Shown: piece after piece, positions 1-6,848 of the stretch
How the letters are laid out: each line of letters starts with the position of its first letter
Numbering within the stretch: the first letter of the stretch is position 1
From: Nostoc sp. NMS9
GTDB lineage: Bacteria > Cyanobacteriota > Cyanobacteriia > Cyanobacteriales > Nostocaceae
Assembly (NCBI RefSeq): GCF_017114995.1
Contig: NZ_JABXKL010000020.1
Coordinates: 1 to 64,000 of the forward strand
Reading direction: 5' to 3'
Length of the DNA: 64,000 nt
Made by a program: the position numbers and the translations under genes
Notes under the pieces: model-generated
Told to the model about the DNA's origin: nothing
The model's database searches: none
The model's input: only the letters and a program-made list of their open reading frames with translations

Positions 1-15
1 AATGCGCCTTGTAAG

Positions 16-660
16 CTAGTCACAAAGCAGTTTTGACTGTTTTCGGAGATGTCTAAAGTAGCGAGGATGGTTGTTTGGGTTGCGGTGTTGACCATCAATC
101 AAATCCTGTTTAACAATCTCTACAAACTCTGGATCATCTAAATGTCCCCGAAATAATCCATCTAAGGTTGAAGCAAAACGAGAAACTCCCGCAGCAAAAG
201 CAAAACCTCCAGTTCTTAAGATCCGATGAGCTTCACGCAAAGCAATAATCCGATCTGCGCGCTCAGTCAGATGATACAAAGGCCCAAGTAACAGAACAGC
301 ATCAACGCTATTATCCGCCCGATTGAGTTGCCGAGCATCTCCAACTGCCAAACTAGCTAAAGGATATTCCGGTTGAGCTTGAGACAAATGTCGGGCTTGC
401 TCTATGTGCAAAGGAACCGCATCAATGAGATGGACTTCATAGCCCTGTTGAGCAAGCCAAAAAGAATAAACGCCAGCGCCACCGCCAACATCGAAAATCA
501 CTGCGGGAGGAGGCGGTAGGTAGCGGCTAATAAGTTCTTGGCTTCGGGCTAATTCCAGCAAACCTGCACCTTTTGATAACCGGTTTTGCTCTCGACCACT
601 CGCGTAATGGATTAACGCTTCATCTCCAAGCAGATTGTTTAATTCAGATAAATCTGGCAT
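16..660 (-). CDS. class I SAM-dependent methyltransferase, probably C-terminally truncated
   Basis: The protein carries the SAM-binding glycine motif VFDVGGGAG-type (seen as IFDVGGGAGVYS) about residue 60, an acidic motif II (LIDAVPLH) and the LLLGPLYHL motif, all typical of class I methyltransferases of the UbiE/Methyltransf_11 kind; the substrate cannot be told. The ORF track starts at a TTG (678); I prefer the ATG at 660 (MPDLSEL). It overlaps the stop of the upstream DUF120 gene by 17 bases, so the two are probably co-translated. Family members usually run to about 260-270 residues, whereas this one stops near 214, with a tail (FRHLRKQSKLLCD) that does not look like the usual C-terminal strand/helix. 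A frameshift or small insertion near base 50 is possible. Confidence 0.8.
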   Translation of the reverse strand: MPDLSELNNLLGDEALIHYASGREQNRLSKGAGLLELARSQELISRYLPPPPAVIFDVGGGAGVYSFWLAQQGYEVHLIDAVPLHIEQARHLSQAQPEYPLASLAVGDARQLNRADNSVDAVLLLGPLYHLTERADRIIALREAHRILRTGGFAFAAGVSRFASTLDGLFRGHLDDPEFVEIVKQDLIDGQHRNPNNHPRYFRHLRKQSKLLCD

Positions 661-1033
661 CGTGAATCTCAACTTCAATCAAATCATTATCTTTAAGGTT
701 ATATAGCTCCCGAAGTTTCACATTGCAAGCTATCTCAATAATTGTTTTCGGATGATCTCCACTTTCGGTATTATTTTTGTCTGTTCTTAAGATAAAAGCA
801 TCTCTGCCAAATATCTGACAAGGAACAATGCTCACAGAAACAGTCCCTCCATATTCTTCCTTTTCCAGACGCATGACATTTTTCGGGAGATGGTAAGGTT
901 GATCTAACTGAATATTTAAAGTTCCAGGAAAGAATTTCATTCCCGTTTTTCTCAAGTAATATTCTTGGAGTTTCTCAATCCAGTAAGAAAAGTTTCCTAA
1001 ACCACTCACAACTTTACCTTTCAAGATTTTCAT
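644..1033 (-). CDS. DUF120 / CTP-dependent riboflavin kinase-like protein (archaeal RibK type)
   Basis: The 129-residue protein begins GKVVSGLG, has FPGTLNIQL around residues 36-44 and ends with IIEIACNVKLRELYNLKDNDLIEVEI. These are the hallmark blocks of the DUF120 cradle-loop barrel family, whose characterised archaeal members phosphorylate riboflavin to FMN using CTP. The usual glycine-rich GEGRY loop after SGLG is replaced by NFSYW, so nucleotide binding may differ. Cyanobacteria normally make FMN/FAD with the unrelated bifunctional RibF, so this is an extra, probably transferred gene. It precedes and overlaps a methyltransferase gene on the same strand. Family assignment is good; the enzymatic role is inference. 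Confidence 0.72.
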   Translation of the reverse strand: MKILKGKVVSGLGNFSYWIEKLQEYYLRKTGMKFFPGTLNIQLDQPYHLPKNVMRLEKEEYGGTVSVSIVPCQIFGRDAFILRTDKNNTESGDHPKTIIEIACNVKLRELYNLKDNDLIEVEIHDARFI

Positions 1034-1074
1034 CTATCTTTATTTGTATAAATAGGCTAGTACCGCAAGGCGGA

Positions 1075-1096
1075 AGTCAAAAGTCAAAAGTCAAAA
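1075..1096. repeat. short tandem repeat (AGTCAAA)3
   Basis: Three consecutive copies of the heptamer AGTCAAA lie upstream of the DUF120 gene. Heptameric STRR sequences between genes are characteristic of Nostoc/Anabaena genomes. Confidence 0.8.
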
Positions 1097-1258
1097 TAAT
1101 TATATTCCGAGCTTCTTGCGCCATTTGAAATGGTATGTTTATTTATGCCATGCTGTACTAGTATTTATATCTATTGAACATATTATAATGATTTGTCTCT
1201 AACTCTTTCCCCCTGCTCCCCTGCTGCCTATTTGTCTCAACCTTAAAATGAAATGGTA

Positions 1259-1867
1259 TTAGAGGGGAGTGGCACTGATACCGCATACAAAAATATCTAC
1301 ACAGGTTTCGATATAGTCCTCACAGCTATAGCTGCCTTGATTGAATTTTGCACTGCGGCATAACATTCCAGCTAATAGCATTCCTGTAAACATATCGACA
1401 GCCGGAAATGGATCGAGGTCTGCTCTGACAGTGCCTCGTTTCTGACTCGATTGCAGGTAAGCTACCAGTTTTTCGGCTAAGGGCTTGGCAGCTTCTTGAA
1501 TCACTTGTTTGGCTGCCTCTGGATGACGTTTGGCTTCTCCAATGAAGGTACGAATTAAGTCCTCCTGTGTCTCTAGCATAGTATTGTAAAGATGGGCATA
1601 CTGTTTTAAATCAATTTTGAGATCCTGTGTCCACGCTTCGGGGTGTGCAAGAGCTTCTGTCTGGAGTGCTAAGGCATTTTTCATTACTGCCCCCAGAAGT
1701 TGTTCTTTGCTAGCAAAGTGGCGAAATAAAGTCACCTCATTCACACCAGCAACACGAGCTATTTCACGGGTAGTTGCTCCTTGAACACCTAAACTGGCAA
1801 ATACCTGCAACGCGGCTTCTATCAAACGTGTACGGGTGAGAGTTGATGAACGGATAGTTTTATGCAT
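1259..1867 (-). CDS. TetR/AcrR family transcriptional regulator
   Basis: The 202-residue protein has the TetR N-terminal DNA-binding domain: residues 12-58 read RTRLIEAALQVFASLG followed by the helix-turn-helix TTREIARVAGVNEVTLFRHF. The C-terminal helical domain (AefR-like, about 75-200) would bind a ligand that cannot be deduced. It is a stand-alone gene, with no efflux pump or enzyme beside it in the same direction, so its target is unknown. Just upstream (around 1878-1885) is the palindrome AAGTACTT inside AAGTAAGTACTTGCC, a possible autoregulatory operator. Confidence 0.93.
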   Translation of the reverse strand: MHKTIRSSTLTRTRLIEAALQVFASLGVQGATTREIARVAGVNEVTLFRHFASKEQLLGAVMKNALALQTEALAHPEAWTQDLKIDLKQYAHLYNTMLETQEDLIRTFIGEAKRHPEAAKQVIQEAAKPLAEKLVAYLQSSQKRGTVRADLDPFPAVDMFTGMLLAGMLCRSAKFNQGSYSCEDYIETCVDIFVCGISATPL

Positions 1868-1874
1868 TTATGCT

Positions 1875-1892
1875 GGCAAGTACTTACTTTCA
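1875..1892. promoter_or_regulatory. possible TetR operator
   Basis: The palindrome AAGTACTT with an adjoining half-repeat (AAGTAAGTACTT on the minus strand) sits 10-25 bases upstream of the TetR start codon, where autorepressor sites are usually found. Assignment by position only. Confidence 0.25.
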
Positions 1893-1980
1893 TCATAGAT
1901 TATGTGGAAAAAGTGGTCGTAATTTGGGGAAAATATTGTTGATGCCAACATTTTTAAAATTATTGAAAATATTTACCTTC

Positions 1981-2484
1981 TCAAATTGATTTTGGTGTGG
2001 TAGCTAATGTTTTACTCATTTTAGTAACTGGAACAACTATCCCACTTCTTAAATAATGAGGTGCTTTTTGGATGGCAGTAAATCCTAGTCGTAAATAAAA
2101 CCCTTCAGCATAAAGGCTAGCAGTTGTAATTACCTTATCTATACCTTGCTCAGTTGCTTCATCGCAAAAATGTTGAACTAAAGCACGGCCAATCCCTTTA
2201 CCTTGATATTTAGGATGGACATACAACCCGATGAGTTCATCAACAATGAAACTAGCAAAACCTATAACAACATCTCCCTCGATCGCAACCCAGAAAGATT
2301 CTGCTTTCATACTCTTCAAGATATTTGAACCATCAGGTTTATCGCGGTAATTGCGCCAAGCTAAAAGTTCTTTTTGGGTGTAGAAAGTTGCAGGTAGAGC
2401 TTTGATAGCAGCAATATGAATTGCACTCAGCACCCACGCATCTGTTTCTTGGGCAGGTCGAAGAGATATTTCGTTAGCGCTCAT
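1981..2484 (-). CDS. GNAT family N-acetyltransferase
   Basis: The 167-residue protein has the acetyl-CoA binding motif A (LYVHPKYQGKGIGRALVQHF, with Q-x-x-G-x-G) around residues 89-108 and the typical N-terminal LRPAQETDA and C-terminal FYLRLGF motif B. Such proteins acetylate small molecules or protein amines; no substrate can be deduced. It is divergently oriented from the DUF442 gene and follows the TetR gene without evident operon structure. Confidence 0.9.
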   Translation of the reverse strand: MSANEISLRPAQETDAWVLSAIHIAAIKALPATFYTQKELLAWRNYRDKPDGSNILKSMKAESFWVAIEGDVVIGFASFIVDELIGLYVHPKYQGKGIGRALVQHFCDEATEQGIDKVITTASLYAEGFYLRLGFTAIQKAPHYLRSGIVVPVTKMSKTLATTPKSI

Positions 2485-2948
2485 AGGTTCAGGGCTGGCA
2501 TTCAGATTACAAGAGAAGGCAGGAGGCAGGGGGCAGGAGGCAGAAGGCAGGGGGCAGGAGGAAAGAAGTATGAATGAAAACTTTACTTCTGGGCCATCTG
2601 CCTAATTTAAAAAGAAGAATTGTTCTATTTATACCCTTGTTCACGAAAATCTTGATCCAATTGCTCTCCCAACTTGCCCAATAGCATAACTCCTGAAATA
2701 TAATCTACGGTAATTTTATCGAGGAAAAGTATAATAAGCTCTAATCAACACTAAATCTATCGATAAACCGTATATTATGGATAAAGCAATAAAAGAATCG
2801 GCTTCAAAAGACTAATTTTGAAGTAGTTAAGCAATATCTTGTGATATTTGGCTAATTTTGTTGTGTTTATTTTGAATATCTTCTCAAAGCTTGCGCCCTT
2901 AGAGTATTTAGCAAGCTGGAAGATATTAGAAAGTTAAAAGGAGTGAAT
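2485..2948. other. intergenic region with STRR tract
   Basis: About 460 bases without a convincing gene. Bases 2516-2565 hold a purine-rich heptameric repeat tract (GGGGCAG/GGAGGCAG variants). The rest is AT-rich and should contain the divergent promoters of the GNAT and DUF442 genes; no clear -35/-10 pair was singled out. Confidence 0.6.
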
Positions 2949-3434
2949 GTGATCAACGCTATACAAATTAACGAAAACTTGACAACAACAGGACAAGTCA
3001 TACCGAAACAGCTTGAGCAAGCTATTCAAGAAGGTTTTAAGTCCGTTCTCAATTTGCGATCGCCTGATGAACTAGGATTTTCCAAAGATGAGCAAAAAGT
3101 AGCGGAAGCATTGGGGCTGTATTATCAAAATGTTCCACTCAAGGTGGATCTCAAAAATTTGAATGAAGAGGTGATTACTAAAATCCTCATGACACTCGAA
3201 CAAATCCCGAAACCAGCAGTTGTGCATTGTGCCGCCGGGATGCGATCGACTGGAATTGCGCTGTTGAGTATCGCTATCCAGGAAGGATTAACACCAGAGG
3301 AAACCTTAGCTAAAGCAAAAAATCTCGGCTTTGGATTCTTTGAACACGCTGGTGTTAGTCCCCGATTGAAGCAATTATTTGTGGACTACGTTAACAAACA
3401 CGCGAAGGTAGCTTTACCTGCTAGCTGCTCTTAG
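2949..3434 (+). CDS. DUF442 / beta-lactamase-hydrolase-like phosphatase
   Basis: The protein of about 161 residues matches the DUF442 (TIGR01244) phosphatase-like family: LNLRSPDE near the N-terminus and the P-loop HCAAGMRSTG at about residues 95-103, where Cys and Arg form the phosphate-binding loop (C-x4-R as in this family). It probably hydrolyses a phosphorylated or sulfur-containing small substrate in the cytoplasm. The ORF track opens at GTG 2943, but AAAAGGAG lies directly against it. The second GTG at 2949 gives normal Shine-Dalgarno spacing and is preferred. Single gene, no operon partner. Confidence 0.82.
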   Translation: MINAIQINENLTTTGQVIPKQLEQAIQEGFKSVLNLRSPDELGFSKDEQKVAEALGLYYQNVPLKVDLKNLNEEVITKILMTLEQIPKPAVVHCAAGMRSTGIALLSIAIQEGLTPEETLAKAKNLGFGFFEHAGVSPRLKQLFVDYVNKHAKVALPASCS

Positions 3435-3720
3435 ATGTTAGTTATTTCTAATTGTTATGTCCTAATAGACTAGACGGCTGCTATACAAATCATTGAAGAA
3501 GAATTCACAAGTCAGAATCAAGACGCTCTCTACAAGACGCTGCGCGTAGTTTGTTTCTTTGCAGCGGTAGTGAGTCGCACAGAATTCAATTCTGTTAGCG
3601 GATAGCTAAGGTTTAGCCCATTCTGGCTCCTGACTCCTGAATTCTTTCTTGTGAAATTAAAAACTGCTCTTGCTGAAAGTAAACAAGAGCAGTTTTGAAT
3701 AGCAAAGCCCAAATCATAAT
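3435..3720. other. intergenic region with dispersed repeat
   Basis: This stretch contains a palindrome-rich block (CAGAATTCAATTCTGTTAGCG...AGCCCATTCTGGCTCCTGACTCCTGAATTCTT). A closely similar block recurs at about 2999-3055 of the last kilobases (62999-63053), marking it as an interspersed repeat. The 60-residue ORF called here is made of this repeat and is not considered a gene. Confidence 0.6.
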
Positions 3721-4044
3721 TTAGGCATCTTCAAGTTCAAATTGAGCCACCGTAACAGCATTAAAAGCGAAAGCTAACACTAATGGCATTGGCGACTGAA
3801 ACCAAAAGGTCAAAAGAACAGCTAGTATTGTGCCAGTTACTGCGGACATTGACCACAATCGTTCTTCAAAAGTCAGTCCTTTTTCGGCTTTAATCAATCT
3901 GAGAACATGAACTGGAATTGGTTCCGGCATTACCCCACCCGGAGGGAAAGCCCAGAAGTTGTTACGTCGCTCAACAAATAAATCTGTCCAGCCATTTTCT
4001 TGGCACCATGCCTCAATCCATTGAAGTGAGTAATGATTCATCAT
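3721..4044 (-). CDS. conserved cyanobacterial small membrane protein
   Basis: The 107-residue protein has a hydrophilic N-terminal part (QWIEAWCQENGWTDLFVERR, FWAFPPGGVMPEPIP) and a hydrophobic C-terminal half (about residues 63-103) that can form two membrane helices. I recognise it as the kind of short conserved protein found in many cyanobacteria, but no function is known to me. The start has two consecutive Met codons. It is a single gene. Confidence 0.75.
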   Translation of the reverse strand: MMNHYSLQWIEAWCQENGWTDLFVERRNNFWAFPPGGVMPEPIPVHVLRLIKAEKGLTFEERLWSMSAVTGTILAVLLTFWFQSPMPLVLAFAFNAVTVAQFELEDA

Positions 4045-4780
4045 CGGGTTTGGGAGTTCGGTTTGTGGAAGTTGTGTGCTTGGTGAATGTAAACTCTTGG
4101 AGATTCCTGAAGAACTAACTAATCGCTATAAAATTAAAGCTAATGATCGATCTTTAAGCTTTGTTAAGCAATTGAGACGCATATAATTACGCTCAAACCT
4201 TGCTTTCATTAATTAAAAGACTAACAGTTGATCGGGTTTCTTGAATTCAAAAGACAACAAACTTTACTTGAAAAATGGAAAGTCAAGAATTGTAAATCAG
4301 TCGGTAAGTATTACTGCTCAATAAAACTCTTTATATCTTGAAATTTAAATCTCCAAATGAAGAATTGTAAATAAGTCAACGAGCGTAGGCATAGCCCATA
4401 CTAAAACATTGCTTGATTCAGCTAAATTATTCCTTTAGAGTTAGGAATTTCAACTTTTATCTTCATCAAGAGCGATAGATTATGCTCCCCGTCTCTATTT
4501 TGCTAAAGCTTGCTTGATGTGAGAAATAATTTATACTCAGTCATTGCGATCGCTATTGTGTTTGATAATTATTGTTCTGATATATAACTTGAGTGCGATC
4601 GCAGATTGGCACTCTTTACCTCAAGTAGCAGGGATAATTTTGCTAAAGTAAGAAGCTTATGCTGTTTTTGCGTTACAAAATATTAAGCAACGGAAATACA
4701 CGTTTTCCAAGTCCAGTAGCAAGGCTGCGAGTCTCAATTAGTACGATCCAGTCTTGCTAATATTCAAGTGCGGTAATTAA
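4045..4780. other. intergenic region, no gene seen
   Basis: About 735 bases of AT-rich sequence with two HIP1-like cores (GCGATCGC-type) and a fragment GAGCGTAGGCATAGCCCA of the dispersed repeat family also seen near 52650 and 63010. No ORF with a plausible ribosome site or family resemblance was found. The 66-residue ORF at 3918 is antisense to the neighbouring gene. Confidence 0.55.
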
Positions 4781-5305
4781 ATGCGGCGATTGTACACTAA
4801 ATTGGCTCTCAATATCTTTTGGCGGCAAGGGTTGGCGTTCCTCCTGGGAATTATTATCTGGTGTGTGGCCGATCCAGCAGTGGCAGTAGACTGGACTCAT
4901 CCACTGTCATTTAGCAATGCAGAGTTATCAAGACGTGATTTTTCTGGACAGAGTTTGCAAGCTGCGGAGTTTTCTAACGCCAATATGGAATTGGCTAACT
5001 TTACAAACGCTGACTTACGGGGAGCAGTCATGAGCGCTTCGGTGATGACAAAAGCAAATCTCCACGGAGCGGATTTAACGAATGCAATGGTCGATCAGGT
5101 AAACTTGACTAAGGCAGATTTGAGCGATGCAGTTTTCAAAGAAGCTCTTTTGCTCCGCGCCATATTTAATGATGTAAATATAGACGGTGCAGATTTTACA
5201 GATGCAATTTTAAATAGAGCGCAAATCAAAGAACTGTGCGAAAAAGCCAGTGGTGTGAATTCCAAAACAGGCGTGCAAACTCGTGATTCTCTAGGATGTC
5301 AATGA
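4781..5305 (+). CDS. pentapeptide-repeat protein, exported (probably thylakoid lumen)
   Basis: The 174-residue protein starts with a signal peptide (hydrophobic stretch about residues 17-36 ending AVAVDW), so it is probably lumenal or periplasmic. Residues 45-150 are built of A(D/N)LxX pentapeptides (ANFTNADLRGA, ANLHGADLTNA, VNLTKADLSDA), which fold as a right-handed quadrilateral beta-helix. The end has two Cys (ELCEKASG and SLGC) that could form a disulfide. Its TGA stop overlaps the purK start as ATGA, indicating translational coupling. Molecular role unknown. Confidence 0.88.
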   Translation: MRRLYTKLALNIFWRQGLAFLLGIIIWCVADPAVAVDWTHPLSFSNAELSRRDFSGQSLQAAEFSNANMELANFTNADLRGAVMSASVMTKANLHGADLTNAMVDQVNLTKADLSDAVFKEALLLRAIFNDVNIDGADFTDAILNRAQIKELCEKASGVNSKTGVQTRDSLGCQ

Positions 5306-6468
5306 AGCGTGTTGGTGTAATTGGTGGCGGACAACTTGCCTGGATGATGGCGGATGCAGCACAGAAGCTAGGAGTAGAACTAGTAGTACAAACTCCTAGC
5401 GAACACGACCCGGCCGTGTCAATCGCCAAAGAAACTGTTTTTGCGCCAGTTGATGATGCAACTGCTACGGAAATATTAGCTCAAAAATGCGATATCATCA
5501 CCTTTGAAAACGAATTTGTGAACCTGCAAGGTTTATCTCTTTTAGCAGAGCAAGGCGTTTGTTTCCGTCCCAGATTAGAAGCTTTAGCTCCTCTTTTAGA
5601 TAAATATCATCAACGTTGCTATTTACGCAATTTGGGCTTACCAGTTCCTGAATTTTTCGCTCTTGAGGAGGTGGAAAATCTTCAATCAAAAATAGAATAT
5701 CTAGGTTTTCCAGTAGTTTTGAAATCCCGTCGTCATGGTTATGATGGTCAAGGTACTTTCATAATTCAAGATTTTGCTACTTTAGAACAAAAGTTAAGTG
5801 ATGAAACCACAACAAATACTTTAAATCAATCACTTTTCTTGTTAGAAGAATTTGTCCCATTTGAAAGAGAACTAGCAATAATTGCAGCTCGTTCTGTGGA
5901 GGGAGAAATTGTCACTTATCCAGTAGTGGAAACCCAACAAGAACAACAAGTGTGTCGGCGGGTGATTGCGCCAGCCGAGATTACGCCCAATCAAGTAGCA
6001 GAAATCCAAGCGATCGCACATACTCTATTAAATAGCCTAGAAGTAGTGGGAATTTTTGGAATTGAGCTATTTCTCGGGGCTGATGGCCAAGTTTTGGTAA
6101 ATGAAATTGCGCCCCGTACCCATAATTCTGGGCATTTTTCTCTTGACGCTTGCGAAACTTCTCAGTTTGAGCAGCATCTTCGAGCCGTTTGTGGTTTACC
6201 TTTGGGAAATCCGGCTTTGCAGGGCGCTGGCGCTGTGATGGTCAACCTACTGGGGTATGAAAATTCTCACAGCGACTACCAAAATCAGCGTCAAAAAATA
6301 GCAGAAATTCCCCAAGCGCACGTTCACTGGTATGGGAAGACAGAATCACGTCCTGGGCGAAAGTTAGGGCATGTTACTGTTTTGCTGGATAATCAGAATC
6401 GAGAATCGGCAGGTGCATACGCCAATAACATCGCCCGCACCATAGAATCTATCTGGTATCCCAGGTAA
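5302..6468 (+). CDS. purK: N5-carboxyaminoimidazole ribonucleotide synthase PurK
   Basis: PurK carboxylates aminoimidazole ribonucleotide with ATP and bicarbonate in purine biosynthesis, feeding PurE. The protein (about 388 residues, normal length) has the N-terminal VGVIGGGQLAWMM, the ATP-grasp core (VVLKSRRHGYDGQGT, LLEEFVPFERELAII) and the metal-binding NEIAPRTHNSGHFSLDAC. The track starts at ATG 5296, but ATG 5302 overlaps the upstream stop (ATGA) and has AGGA five bases before it, so I choose 5302. Linked upstream to the pentapeptide gene and downstream to 6S RNA. Confidence 0.96.
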   Translation: MKRVGVIGGGQLAWMMADAAQKLGVELVVQTPSEHDPAVSIAKETVFAPVDDATATEILAQKCDIITFENEFVNLQGLSLLAEQGVCFRPRLEALAPLLDKYHQRCYLRNLGLPVPEFFALEEVENLQSKIEYLGFPVVLKSRRHGYDGQGTFIIQDFATLEQKLSDETTTNTLNQSLFLLEEFVPFERELAIIAARSVEGEIVTYPVVETQQEQQVCRRVIAPAEITPNQVAEIQAIAHTLLNSLEVVGIFGIELFLGADGQVLVNEIAPRTHNSGHFSLDACETSQFEQHLRAVCGLPLGNPALQGAGAVMVNLLGYENSHSDYQNQRQKIAEIPQAHVHWYGKTESRPGRKLGHVTVLLDNQNRESAGAYANNIARTIESIWYPR

Positions 6469-6489
6469 ATAGATCGGAAAGTTTCGATA

Positions 6490-6522
6490 TTGAACACACA
6501 ACATCTTTTGAAAAGCTATAAT
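6490..6522 (+). promoter_or_regulatory. promoter of the 6S RNA gene
   Basis: A perfect TATAAT at 6517-6522 ends seven bases before the inferred 5' end of 6S RNA (6529). A TTGAAC at 6490-6495 resembles a -35 element, although the 21-base spacer is long, so the -35 assignment is weak. Confidence 0.6.
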
Positions 6523-6528
6523 GAGTGA

Positions 6529-6710
6529 GTTGCACTACGACGTTGGTGACTGCCATCAAGTTTTTTGATCTATGCCTTTAATGACAAGGGAGTCAACTGT
6601 TCTCGTGGCAGTATACCGGGCATGTACCCGGAAACTTTAAACGAGGAATTTAGGTTCCCACCTGGATAAACCCAGGTCATAAACTTAGGTAAAACGGCGT
6701 CGCGGTGAAC
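6529..6710 (+). ncRNA. ssaA: 6S RNA (SsaA)
   Basis: 6S RNA mimics an open promoter and sequesters RNA polymerase. The gene lies directly downstream of purK, the known cyanobacterial location as I recall it. I could pair the ends: 6529-6542 (GTTGCACTACGACG) with 6698-6710 (CGTCGCGGTGAAC) gives a long closing stem with one bulge and one mismatch. The resulting length of 182 nt matches the usual approximately 185 nt. TATAAT sits seven bases upstream and an intrinsic terminator follows at 6722. Internal hairpins (CCGGGCATGTACCCGG, ACCTGGATAAACCCAGGT) flank the central region. Confidence 0.85.
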
Positions 6711-6721
6711 TTAAAATTATT

Positions 6722-6757
6722 AGCTCCCAAAGTCAGTTAGAATTTGGGAGCTTTAAT
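6722..6757 (+). terminator. intrinsic terminator after 6S RNA
   Basis: A perfect 10-bp stem, AGCTCCCAAA (6722-6731) with TTTGGGAGCT (6743-6752), and an 11-base loop, followed by TTAATTATTT. Confidence 0.75.
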
Positions 6758-6848
6758 TATTTCAATCAGTTTAAAATAAGCGAACTGACAGCAAAGATTG
6801 CTATGTTTTTGGGAAACCTAGATACTGAGGTCTCAAGAATTAAGCCCT

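Noticed and set aside
3530-3712. 60-residue minus-strand ORF
   Set aside because: Made largely of a dispersed repeat that recurs near 63000; no coding character.
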